In this document: positions 45,536 through 56,198 of the stretch, in pieces
How the letters are laid out: each line of letters begins with the position of its first letter
Position numbering within the stretch: position 1 is the first letter of the stretch
From: Lasiodiplodia sp. COLG20
Lineage: Eukaryota > Ascomycota > Dothideomycetes > Botryosphaeriales > Botryosphaeriaceae
NCBI GenBank assembly: GCA_009801085.1
Contig: VNWV01000007.1
Span: forward strand, 2,418,001 to 2,482,000
DNA: 64,000 nt
Reading direction: 5' to 3'
Notes under the pieces: model-generated
Databases searched by the model: none
Seen by the model: only the letters and a program-made list of their open reading frames with translations
What the model was told of the DNA's origin: nothing
Program-made: the position numbers and the translations under genes

Positions 45536-47452
45536 TCACCGCTACCTCACCGTCGCGCGGGCCCCAACAGCGCCCATACCAGCGGCTTTATTGGCAGGGA
45601 TGATGAGAAATCTACGCTGAAGCAGTTTCTTCAAATCCCAAGGCAAGCTGCTGCTGGCCAGAGACGGCTTGTCATCGCTGGAAAGGCAGGCCAAGGAAAG
45701 ACGGCACTGTGTACCGAAGTTGTAGAAGAGCTTCGAGACGAGTAAGCTAAGCTTTCCCACTACGGAGCTTAATGATTAATCCAGGACAGGTTTTCGGCTG
45801 TGTTCCGGATCGACGTCAGCACGCCTCAAGCCGCTCAGAAGGATTTCGCCAATCTTATTAGGACCTCTAGATCTACAGCTACGGACATTAGTGCCGCTCT
45901 TGACTACCTTGCGAATAAGAAAGATGACTGGATTCTTATTCTGGAGAACGCCAATGATGCCGACTTCACTTACGCTGGATACTTCCCACAGTGCCGCCAT
46001 GGATTCATCATCATCATCTCCCGGGAGCAATCCGTCGCTCGCTTCGAGACAACTGAAATGTTGCTTCTCGGTCCCATGAGTACTTCCGATTCAGTCTTGC
46101 TGCTACAGCAGACAATACACTGGTCACTCCCGCATAGGTCCCGAGAATCTGATTGTGCAGAGCGCGCTGCATCCCTCCTGGAAAATCATCCCTTATCCCT
46201 CATTCTGGCGGGAACTTACATCGCCAAACAGCGCTGCTCTTTTGAATCCTACGTCTCTGATTTAGAGATGCAAAAGAGTGAGATGCAGAGCAACCAGGCG
46301 AACCCGGACAGCCCATGGACGAGCGCCTACGCTGCCTGCGAGCTGTCCGCGAAGACACTCGAATCGTCTGCAGACGGCAGCGCAGCGCTGGATCTCCTCT
46401 CCAAATTGTCCTCGCTCCGTTACAATCCCGTTTCTATCGAGACCGCAAAGTCCATATGGCAGAGACAGGTTCCCTCCAACGGCGACGAGCTCCGTCCTCC
46501 CAGTCGAGAACCCAACGCCGTCACGCCCCCACCTCCCGACACCTCCTTGAATCGCCTCCTCTCGTTCTCCTTCATCAGCATCGCGTCCGAGCGCATCTCA
46601 ATCCACCCCATCATCCGCGCCTGGGCCCAAGACAGAAACCCCCATCTCCAACACACACCGCCGCCCTCACGCAGCCGCTCGGCATCCCCCTACCAGCGCT
46701 CTTCCATCTACGCTCCTACAACCAACATCGACCCCTACCCCTACGACGCACACTTCGAACAAACCCGCCGCAGCGGCAGCAGCAGCATGCCCGAAAACGG
46801 CTACTACCTCACACAACCCCACGCAGCCGCCGCCACCCCGATGCACTTCCCGGCGACCGCTCCACCGTCGCCGCGGCTCAGGGAGGCGCCCCCGCCCTCC
46901 GAACACCGCCGCAGAGCGTCCTCGTATGACCCCTTCGCGACGGGCGAGACGTATACGACAAACCGCGATGCGGAAGAAGAAGCGCCGCGGCGGAGGTCCA
47001 CTACTACCATTCGGCGGTACTTCTATGCCTCTGCGTCGCCGGTGCGGTCGCCTGGTACTACGAGAGAGGTGGAGTACTTTCATGAGAGAGGGGGTGATGA
47101 ACGGGATTTGTGCACGTCGGACGAAGAGTCGGCGGGTGAAGATGAAGAAAGATATGGGAGGAGGAGTCGGTATCTGGGGGTCGATGAAGTGCCACCACTA
47201 TCACGCAGCTCCAGCGGCAGCCGGAGGAGGGGCGATGGAGAGGAAGTGCGCGAACATGAGAGGAGAAGAAGGAAGAGGAGTAGGCATAGGAGCAGAGGGA
47301 GTCGTAGCAGCGATGGAAGGTCGGAAGAGGGGAGTGCTCATCGGAGGAGGGAGGGTGGAGAGACTAGGCTCGAGGTTCGGACCAGCGTGGGCATTGGCCG
47401 GTGGAAGTATCAGGCGGTGTTCGCCGCGTCTTCTGGAGGCCGGACGGGGTGA
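45536..47452 (+). CDS. NB-ARC (NLR-like) protein, 5' end not resolved
   Basis: Nucleotide-switch protein of the type used in fungal heterokaryon incompatibility and immunity-like responses. Exons 45536..45741 and 45790..47452 join in frame (phase 2) to about 622 aa; no ATG opens the first, so upstream exons are missing or lost. The NB-ARC domain is complete: start SGFIGRDDEKSTLKQFL, Walker A GKAGQGKTAL, Walker B-like WILILENANDAD, sensor strand GFIIIISREQ, GLPL-like ENHPLSLILAGTYI and MHD-like ISIHPIIRAWA. No TPR, WD or ankyrin repeats follow. The C-terminal ~270 residues are instead Pro/Ser- and then Arg/Ser-rich (RRRRKRSRHRSRGSRSS). This is either a special NLR form or a gene whose repeat domain was replaced. 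It could also be a partial pseudogene. Confidence 0.7.
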
Positions 47453-48654
47453 GCCGGTTTTATTACTGCTTTGGCTTTGGGGCTAATACTTCTAGCGTGT
47501 TACTGGTAGCGAGCTTTTCTGTTTGTCTTGCCGACGAACGAATCATAGTGACGTTAATTACGACTAGGTCTTCCAAGCTGCTCTGCTCATCACGTAGTAA
47601 ACATATTCAACATACTTCCACACGGCTTCATATTCCAGCAAGAGTGATTTTATATCAAACTGACTCTGAAAAGTTGAATAATTCAGAGATATCAGATCAT
47701 CCTGTATTTCCTACACCCCATCTTTGCGCTTCATTGCTGTGGCGGATACGGAAGGTGTCAGAGTAGCGGCGAATGTTGTGCTTTCGGTTGCCGGCTTGGC
47801 GATCCCCACTCTGTCACCCAGTTAGATGGCGTGCTTCCAATGCGGCACCAACATTCAGCATTCTATTACATTTGACCTGTTAGGCCAGAAGATTCTGATC
47901 GGCGTTGCTACCATTTCTTTTCTCGTGTCCGCTTGACCTCTGTCGCCAAGTGAGCTTGGGCGTTTTGATACTCCCACCCGGGACCCAACCCTTGTTGGGT
48001 ACGCCACCGTTATCTGTACTAAAAACAATGGCCATTTCAAGGTTGAGTAAAAGAAACCTGCTGCTCTTATAGCTTTTCAAAGCAAATAAATACGTGCTCG
48101 AACTACTTCTTTCTTTTTTTTCTTTGTTAATTTTATTAGTTGCTGCCACTCTGCTGCAATGCCATGTTTCTGAAATAAGGTTCTTTGGTTAGCACGATGC
48201 AGGAACTTTTCGACTTTGGTACCGAACGGACCCTTAGTAATTTTTTCTCAAGTGGACCAGGGGAGGATCATATCAGCATGTTGCCCGGCGTTTCTTCCGT
48301 TCTTTTAGCATATGTATCAAATGTAGTAAAAGATGTGGTTCTTCAGCATATCACATACAATATGTGGTAGAATCATATGAACGTAGTTTTGTTACAGGGC
48401 CTTACAATTGATTTAATTTCAATACAAGTTTTACAATTGTTCCTGTGGATCTGCTGCGTTGGGCGATAAAACGGTGGCGCCATAGAACCCTGGTACCCGG
48501 CATTCAGGTCCTTGAACAACTAGTCAGGACATGAATGCTGTTTCCGACACAACGCTCCGGGATGGGCCACGTAATGCCCCGAGGATATTTAAACTGAAGG
48601 GCTTTTCTCTCCCATGATCTTCACTTTGTTTCCTTACCAGGGTCGAAAGTGGGC
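47453..48654. other. AT-rich intergenic region
   Basis: No coding signal. A 7-bp perfect stem-loop (acccaac...gttgggt) lies near 47982-47999. The right end is the promoter of the OPT gene. Confidence 0.5.
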
Positions 48655-51600
48655 ATGCCTCTACTATCAGATAAGGACAAGGACGTATCAGCGTCAGTGG
48701 GGGAACTGACCCAGGTATGCAACTTATCGCATTCACTGATCTTACAACCAAGGTCACTTAACTTTAGGTCCAACAGTACTAACAGCTTGGTTAGAGAAGC
48801 CCAAGTGATGCGGATAGCCAGCAAACTGAGGTGGAGCATGCAGCCAGGTCAATCTCGGTCTATTTTAGTTCCTGAACATCACGCTAATGCTCTACCAGGC
48901 AGCTCAACGCAACAGTAGAAGAGGTGCTCGCTGCCCAGGAGTACGCTAGGTCCCTGACCTTGGAACAAACAAAAGAGGTTTGAGCTTCTGCAGCCCCACA
49001 TAAGCATTAGTCCCTAACCCAGAATACACAGCTCGCGCGTAAACTATTTGAGACTCACCAGCATGATCCGAACTTTCCAAGCCAGGCCCTCGGTCGTCTT
49101 CATGACTTCCTCGAAAATGATTCTATAACCGGCGAGCCAGAAAAGAATAGGAATATCATTGAAGAGACGAAGTTGGAGGTCTCACTCCTTACCACCAATA
49201 GTCCTTACGCCGAGGTAAGGGCAGTTGTCGATAATCATGACGATCCCAAGACTCACTGCTCAACAATTCGCGCCTGGATCATCGGCCTTGGCTTTGTCGT
49301 TTTGCTTGCTTTCGTAAACCAGCTGTTCAGCGTTCGGCAACCGAGCATCTTCCTTGAAGCCCCGGTTGTCCAGTTGCTGAGTTTTCCAGTGGGCAAAGCG
49401 GCTGAAAAGTACCTCCCGGATGTCGGATTCACGCTGTTCGGTACCCGACACAGTCTTAACCCCGGACCTTTCAACAAGAAAGAGCACATGTTGATCTCGA
49501 TCATGGCTAGTGTTGGAAAAACCTTGCCAAGTTCAAGATACATCAGTAAATTATCCCCCACTCTGCCTGCTTTCAGTAAAACTCGTCTAACCTGTCGCAG
49601 TATTCACACAATTCCTGGACCGGTATTTTAACCAAAAGTATGCTGGCTCATTCGGTTATCAGATCCTGTTGGCGTTGTCAACGGACTTCATGGGTAGGCT
49701 CTCCCATCTTAAATCTTCCGAAACATACTTACGCATATTTTGAAAGGATACGGACTTGCTGGCCTTTTAAGGAAATTCCTTGTGTATCCCTCGTTCTGTC
49801 TTTGGCCAAAGACGATGGTTACCATCGCTTTGAACAGCTCTCTGCATAACGGTAGAAGATTTGCGCCCCACAAAAGCTTCAGTCTCACTAACACTAAGAG
49901 CTCCAGAGGCAAACCACGCGGTATCTGGCCCATTGAAGCGGCTGTATAACATATCCCGCTTCCGTCTCTTCCTTTACGCTTTCGCCGCCATGTTTGTCTG
50001 GTTCTGGTTCCCCGACTACATTTTCGCGGCACTCAGCCTCTTCAACTGGATTGCTTGGATTGCTCCTGACAACTTCAACCTCACTGCAATTTGCGGGCTG
50101 AAGAAGGGGCTCGGTTTCAACCCACTGCCAACATTCGACTGGAACGTTGCGACACACGTGTTTGACCCATTAGTCATCCCTTTCGCCGTGACGCTGAACA
50201 CGTTCATTGGCTGTTTGGTAGGTGGCTTCGTGCTGATCGGGATGTACTACACGAATGCGCTTCACACGGGCTACCTGCCAATCAACACCAACTCTATGTT
50301 CAACCACTACGCCAAGTCATACAACGTTTCGGCTGTGCTGGATGACCGTGGCTGGCTGGACGAGGAGAAGTACCAGGCATACTCGCAAGTCTACCTCGCT
50401 GCGAGCAGCTTGACGATGTATTGGTTCAGTTTCGCAGTGTATACGGCGACCATATCGTATTCCCTACTGTACCACCGCCGAGACATTGTGAATGGTTTCC
50501 GCAGTCTATTTCGGGGGTATAAGGACACGGCGGAAGAGTTCAAAGACGTTCATACTCGGTTAATGTCTGCTTATCGTGAGGGTAAGTGAAAGATGTTTTT
50601 AATTTTTACGTACAATGCTGACTTAAGGAAAGTCCCCGAGTGGTGGTACCTGGTTTTGAATGTCTTTGCGATTGTCCTCGGCGTAGCTGCGGTAGCAGGA
50701 TGGCCTACATACGTGAGTACTCTATGTTTCCCACCAACGAAAAAGGCATATTGAATGGCGTCGCAGACCACGGTTGGAGTAGTCTTCTTTGGAATTGGCT
50801 TGGCTCTCGTCTTCGTTATTCCGACTGGTATCATCTATGCGACAACCGGGTTGCAGGTAGAGTATAAGTAAGTCCCTCCTTCTGGTTTCTCTGATAAAAT
50901 CTGGCTGACAATTCAAAAGTTACATTGCAGAGTTCATCGGAGGCGCTTGGCTGCCCGGAAATGCCTTGGCGATGAACTTCTTCAAATGCTATGGGTTAGT
51001 CTTTAATCCCACCCACTGAGTTTCAAATTAACGTTTCTTTTTATTCAGCTACGTCACCACCGCCCACGCTCTCGCCTTCAGCAATGACCTGAAACTCGCC
51101 CACTACGTCAAGATCCCGCCGAGAGTCACCTTTTTCGCACAGTCAGCTGCAACTCTCGTCTCAGCATTCGTCTGCACAGGCGTGATGAACTTTCAGATGC
51201 GCCACATCCACGATATCTGCGAATCGTAAGTGCGCCTTTCTGTTCTCATTCCGCCCACCCAAGCCAGCCTTTACCACAACCACTCACACCGACATTTCCA
51301 CGCTGACCCAACCCAAAAGTGATCAAAAGGATAAATTCACATGCCCCGGTGTGAACACGTACTTCACCGCCGCCGTCCTCTTCGGTTCAATGGGCGCGCG
51401 CAAGGTCTTCGGCAAGAACGGGCAATACACAACGCTGCTCTCCGCCTTCCCAGTCGGCGCCGTGATCCCGCTGGTCTTCTACCTCGTGCAGCAGCGGTTA
51501 CCCAAGACGCATTGGTTTAGGCGTGCGCACCCGATCCCGTTGCTCAATGGTGGAACAGCATGGTCGCCGGTAAGCTCATCTGCCCACTTTTCTCCTCTAC

Positions 51601-51970
51601 CGGTCCCCCCCTCTCTTCCTCTCAAACATCGCCATCGTGAGGAATGTGGGCAAGCTAACACTTTCTTTGCGCAAAACAGTACAACATCGGCTACGTTTGG
51701 CCCGCCGTGTTGCCGGGCTGGTTGAGTATGGTCTACCTGAGACGGCGTTACCTAGCCTTCTGGTCGAAATACAACTACGTCATCTCCGCGGCCTTCTCGA
51801 CTGCCATCGCTGTTGCGGCCGTCGTCATCTTCTTCGCGGTCGAGTACAGCGGGTTCGAGATAAATTGGTGGGGAAATAACGCCGAGAGTGGTTGTGAGAG
51901 CACGACGTGCACGAGGTTGAAGCTGCCGGCGGGTGAATACTTTGGCCCGAGGATTGGGAACTACTCGTGA
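48655..51970 (+). CDS. Oligopeptide transporter, OPT family
   Basis: Proton-coupled uptake of small peptides or metal-chelate conjugates across the plasma membrane. Twelve exons (48655..48714, 48903..48977, 49023..49545, 49601..49693, 49747..49851, 49901..50581, 50633..50712, 50767..50867, 50920..50994, 51049..51225, 51320..51569, 51680..51970) join in frame to 836 aa, the size of fungal OPTs. After an acidic cytosolic N-terminus comes SPYAEVRAVVDNHDDP, a hallmark just before TM1. Others are FNKKEHMLISIMASVG, a conserved WPKTM segment, NYIAEFIGGAWLPGNALAMN and WPAVLPGWLS. The first intron is long (188 nt). The splice at 49899-49900 uses the second of two adjacent AGs to keep frame. The peptide size preference is not readable. 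Confidence 0.93.
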
Positions 51971-52580
51971 ACGAAAGCGTGGAAGCTTGCGACAGCGGAA
52001 AGAGCAAGGAACATAATTGTTCCTAGGGATAGGTTGGTTGTGGTAGCTGCGGTTGGGAAGAGGCCGGAGAGATTTTAGGACACACCACTGCTTTGTCGGT
52101 CTGCTGCATCATTTGAACTGGAAAGTGCCATTCAGCGTATTAATGGTAGATCACTTTTTCGGACTACAGCCAATCGCTTGAAGTTCCCCTTCATGGAGTG
52201 CGGCATGCAGGCGCAGAGAGGCGCTAGGAGTAGGATTCTCGAATCGCTGTTCAAGCTGACTGAAGCCCTTTCAGCCCCCGCCACGCGCTACTCACTTGAC
52301 GAGTGGAAGGATAACACACGGCAGGATTGCATGCGAGGCGGTTCGGCTATGCCGGAGCAATGACGTACCTATTTCTCTTTCTCTCATCCTTATCTTCTCC
52401 ACATTCCGTGAGTATGACGGCTCCTGCATGAACGCAGGCAGCAGCAGAAATATAACGACTGAATAGTAATTGAAAATCTACGCAAGCGTATCTTTACCAA
52501 CAGATCTCTGCAAACTCGCTTTCCAGATTATCTCGAAATACCTACCGCACGGGCAGCTTTTCAGACACCCAACATACATC
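51971..52580. other. Intergenic, no gene seen
   Basis: Lies between the OPT gene and the Cys-repeat gene. Short ORFs only. Confidence 0.55.
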
Positions 52581-53021
52581 ATGGGCCAGGGGAGCAGCAA
52601 GACAGAGGGTCAGCAGGGATCACCGCCACCGTGAGTCTCAGATCTTTCCACTCCACCACATGGCCACACTCACGTATGTCGTATTAGTTACACAGAGGTC
52701 GATACCAACTCAGGTGGCAATAAGAACTGTAATAACTGTGTTCGGTGCAAATCGTGTGTCAATTGCTCCAACTGTGTCGACTGCACGTCGTGCACCAATT
52801 GCAGCAACGTGGAGAACTCGACAGGGTGCCGGAATTGCTCCAATTCATACAACCTAGTTGGTTGCGAAAACTGCAGGTAGGTGTTAATAGACATATACAG
52901 CAGTGATACCAACTTCTGACACAATTGATCCGCGTGTAGCAACTGCAGGAATCTCAGAGGCCGGAAGAATTGTAGCAACGAGGACGGAGGAGAGGACGGA
53001 GGAGAGTCAAAGATTCTGTAG
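52581..53021 (+). CDS. Small Cys/Asn-rich protein with Cys at every third residue
   Basis: Exons 52581..52630, 52688..52876 and 52940..53021 (introns 57 and 63 nt, all GT-AG) join in frame to 106 aa. I know no family for it. The N-terminus MGQGSSKTEG fits an N-myristoylation signal (Gly2, Ser6), so it may sit on a membrane. From about residue 29 nine cysteines follow with strict period 3 (CNNCVRCKSCVNCSNCVDC, then TSCTNC). A second, looser set follows (GCRNCSN, GCENCSNC, KNCSN). The filler residues are mostly Asn, Ser, Val and Thr. The end is acidic (EDGGEDGGESKIL). Such spacing suits a metal-binding or triangular helical array with the cysteines on one face. The antisense strand has a 227-codon ORF, but the spliced plus model explains introns and composition better. 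Confidence 0.7.
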
Positions 53022-53851
53022 GGCAGCCATGAAGCAGAGGGAGCTTGGATTATCCCTGGGATGCTGGTGCGTCGTAGCCAAATGAGGCGTGTCATGATGA
53101 GTGCTCGAACGATTGTGCGACAAAGGGTATTGTTTTGTGCGCCCCGTTTTCCTTGATTTCGGCGCAAGGACCTAATCACCTTCAGAGTCCTCCGGCCTCT
53201 CCGGCGGACTGAAATGATACTCTCCCATGCCAAGTGCTCGATTGATAGAGAACTACTGGGGTCTATTCGACCTGTCGGGATCCGTGCCATTGAAATCGGC
53301 GGCCAGGAATGCTGAAGGATTGAGATATCCTGTGCACAGGCCGGATTGTATTGTTTGGGACTTGAAGACATGAGGCTTCGCTTTCGATAACTGCAGAGAG
53401 AAGTTCATGGGAAGCGGACGAAAGACAAATGATCAGGGTCTATTTTTTGAATCTTTATTTCAGACTGGTCGCTACCGTTTTCGGCAAGAGGCGAGCGTAA
53501 TGAATTGAGAATTTTAGCGCGTGGATGGCCATTCCAGTGACGAAACTACAACATTACGTGAGTTTGGCGCCAGGCACGATCTCGAACAGCTGTCGAGCGG
53601 CTGAGCGGTGAGTTCGGTGGATGGTAGGAGAGAAATTGGGGGTGGAGCGGAAAGTGTAAGAGCGGGGAAGAGTGACAGAGCACAGGCTCCCGGTCGTCCC
53701 TGCCTGCAGCGACTGACTCTCTCGCCATCGTCTCCACACTCGCCATCGTTTCAACACTAATCATCATCCTCCGTAAGGGCACTCAAGCACCAAAATTTCT
53801 ACTATTTCGCCGCTCTTTCCAAATCAGACCGCGTATTCTTTGTTCGCCGCG
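53022..53851. other. Intergenic, no gene seen
   Basis: 3' flank of the Cys-repeat gene and promoter of the F-box gene. Confidence 0.55.
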
Positions 53852-54367
53852 ATGGGTAACGCATGCGACCAAGTATTTGAGACGACGGAACTGCTGGAGC
53901 TGATTCTTTCCTTCACCACCCTGCTCGACCTCCTCCGAGCCCAGCGGGTATCTCGACGATGGAAGACGGTGATTGAGGGATCTCCGCTACTGCAGCGCTG
54001 CCTCTACTTCCTTCCAGACCCGCGCGCCGTCGACACCTACGGGCTCAATCCGCTATTCATGCAGCGTTTCAAACTGTGGAGACAAGAGCCCGATAACATT
54101 TTGCACGTCTCCAGTAAGCCCCAGTGGCACAGCCGTCTCAACAAAAGCTCTCCTTCTGCCTCGTGGCGCCGCATGCTTGTTTCGCAGCCACCCGAGCCGT
54201 TCCGCATCGAGGGAGGCTCGCCGCATCGTTCGAACAAATTCTGCGGATTCGGTGCCGAGACCAAATGTGGCGATGCTTGGGATGTTTATTACCATAATCT
54301 CAAGATGTCCGCTTCCACTTATCCGTCCACTTCCCATTATTCGACCGCTTCCAATTATTCGCCGTAA
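53852..54367 (+). CDS. F-box protein
   Basis: Single exon; the first ATG (53852) gives 171 aa. Residues ~7-48 form an F-box (VFETTELLELILSFTTLLDL, then RVSRRWKTVIEGSPLLQRCL), which binds Skp1 and recruits targets to SCF ubiquitin ligases. The remainder matches the short fungal F-box type: LYFLPDP, LNPLF, then SWRRMLVSQPP near residue 110. No substrate-binding repeats follow, and the protein ends in a Ser/Tyr-rich tail (TYPSTSHYSTASNYSP) that could mean an unspliced 3' end. The target cannot be inferred. Confidence 0.85.
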   Translation: MGNACDQVFETTELLELILSFTTLLDLLRAQRVSRRWKTVIEGSPLLQRCLYFLPDPRAVDTYGLNPLFMQRFKLWRQEPDNILHVSSKPQWHSRLNKSSPSASWRRMLVSQPPEPFRIEGGSPHRSNKFCGFGAETKCGDAWDVYYHNLKMSASTYPSTSHYSTASNYSP

Positions 54368-54940
54368 GACGAATAACGAACTAGAGATAGACAGACACGC
54401 AGATGCAGTCCAGAGTAAAGATATGTTACCCCGCAAATACTGTATTCAACCCTCATCCAACCCAACGATGTCCGAATATTTTCCTTGCAACCAAGCCCTT
54501 GGACGCTGAGATCAAGCTTCGCCGTTTAATGGGTCGACGGCAGATCGCCCCGGTGCTTTCCAGCAAGTCGCAGCCAGATGAGGCCTGAGGCGTGAGGCGC
54601 CAGCGCTATCCCGGGCTGAATTCCGGCAGAAACACCTGAAACGAGCAGCTTGATTACCCTGCAGGGTTGCTTGGCGACGAGCTTGGTGGTTGAGGCTGCT
54701 TTTAGGAGGAAACGAATTGGCCAGAGCTTCAGGTTGATTAAAGAAATGTGGACTGGACACGGGATCCGCGGCGCCACGAGCAATAAGGCCGGCCGGGAGC
54801 AACAGTCTGACTCTCGACGAGACGGCAGACTGGCCAGCCTGGTAGCGAAGACGTCCAGAATCACCGGATCCACGCATGACGTCGGAAGCAGCGGCCATTG
54901 TTTCAAACGGCAAGGTCGGGGCGGAGATGCGGTCTGTAGG
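54368..54940. other. Intergenic promoter region
   Basis: No gene seen. It leads into the TATA box of the DPBB-protein gene. Confidence 0.5.
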
Positions 54941-54948
54941 TATATAAA
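54941..54948 (+). promoter_or_regulatory. TATA box of the GH45/expansin-like gene
   Basis: TATATAAA ends 69 bp before the ATG at 55018. Confidence 0.6.
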
Positions 54949-55017
54949 TGAACCAGCAATGCCTTCTCTGTGGCATCACACCCCTTATTGTCCACCATCG
55001 TTTCACTCCTCGACACC

Positions 55018-55802
55018 ATGTTCGCAAAGTCGCTCATTTACCTCACCGCTGCGCTCGGCGTCGCCAATGCCGGCACCACCTACAAGGCTACCATGACGGC
55101 CTACGGCTCCAGTGACAACAACGGCTCGGGCAACTGCGTCAAGACAGGTGCTTGCGGCTTCTATTTCAACGTGAGCATGAACCAGTCAATTGGATCACCA
55201 TCAAAACTGACAACTCTATAGCCCGGCTACTCTGCAGCCGTCTCCCAGAACCTTTACGGCGCGGGCCCTGGTGAGGGCGCTGGTCCTGCCTGCGGCAAGT
55301 GCTATGCTTTGACCGCGGAGAAGGACAGCACTGGCAACACTCTCAGCGGCACCAAGACTGTTGTTGTCCGCGTCGACAACCTCTGCCCTGGTAAGCTCCG
55401 CTCCCCTAGCATCTGACTTAGATCTACGCACGGTCACCATCTCAAACAAGCCATCGACAAAATGGAGATGCGGAGGTGGCTCTCCTTCCCTATTCGGCGT
55501 GCACTGCTCGTATAGCATCCGCCCGGCTTTTCGTATTAGGATCACCGGCAAATGCTGACTCGTTGACTTCTGTAGCTTCCGGCAACAACGTGTGCTCGAT
55601 GGGCTCGCTTTCGGAGACGAACTCGTACGGCGCGAACGTTAACTTCGACCTGTGCATCGATTCGGGTGCCAATACGGCCGTGTTCGGCGGCAATGACATT
55701 GGTCTGGCGCAGGGTACGGCCGAAGAGGTCGACTGCTCTCAGTGGAGTGGCACTCAGGTCGGCTCCGGCTGGAAGAGGCACGCCCACATTTTCTCCGGTT
55801 AG
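55018..55802 (+). CDS. Secreted GH45/expansin-like (double-psi beta-barrel) protein
   Basis: Exons 55018..55170, 55222..55390 and 55576..55802 give 182 aa; the second intron is long (185 nt). A signal peptide (MFAKSLIYLTAALGVANA) precedes one double-psi beta-barrel domain. It shows the expansin/GH45 core: ATMTAYGSSDNNGSGNC, GACGFYFNPGYSAAVS, GPACGKCYAL, VVVRVDNLCP and ANVNFDLCID. The conserved Cys and Asp residues are present, but the typical pair of GH45 catalytic acids cannot be confirmed by eye. It could be a small endoglucanase or a non-hydrolytic wall-loosening protein. The latter would complement the pectinases and CBM1 lyase in this window. No linker or carbohydrate-binding module is attached. 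Confidence 0.85.
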
Positions 55803-56198
55803 AGATCTCGTGAATCGCGGATCGTCGTATTATTGCTGCTTGTGGATATTGCTGGCTTAGAGGGCTGATTCAATTGGAAGCCTGGTGCTGGCCTTAGCTG
55901 TCTACACAAGTGCCTCTGCTGCAGAGGCCAATTCTCAGCGTTAGCAATCTTCCTGTATCATAATTACCAGAGATAAGATAAAGAAAAGCGAAAGCAAAAT
56001 AAGCAGCAAAAGTGTCCAGACTCAAACCAACCTCTCCCGCCAAGCTTTACCCTGATCGACCCGAGCTGCATCATCGTCACCCAGAACTATTCTTGCCGCA
56101 CGCTAGTCTCCACAACCCAAAACATTTCCCACCTACACTCCCCACCGCCACCTCCGCAAATCCTTCGACAGGACACCCCGAGCCTTGCAAAAGACACC
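55803..56198. other. Intergenic between tandem genes
   Basis: 3' flank of the DPBB gene and promoter/leader of the RS-rich gene; CA-rich near 56010-56190. Confidence 0.55.

Noticed and set aside
52688..53371. Minus-strand ORF of 227 codons with ATG
   Set aside because: Its LQLL/QFLQ repeats are the antisense reading of the Asn-Cys codons; the plus-strand model has three in-phase exons with standard splice sites.
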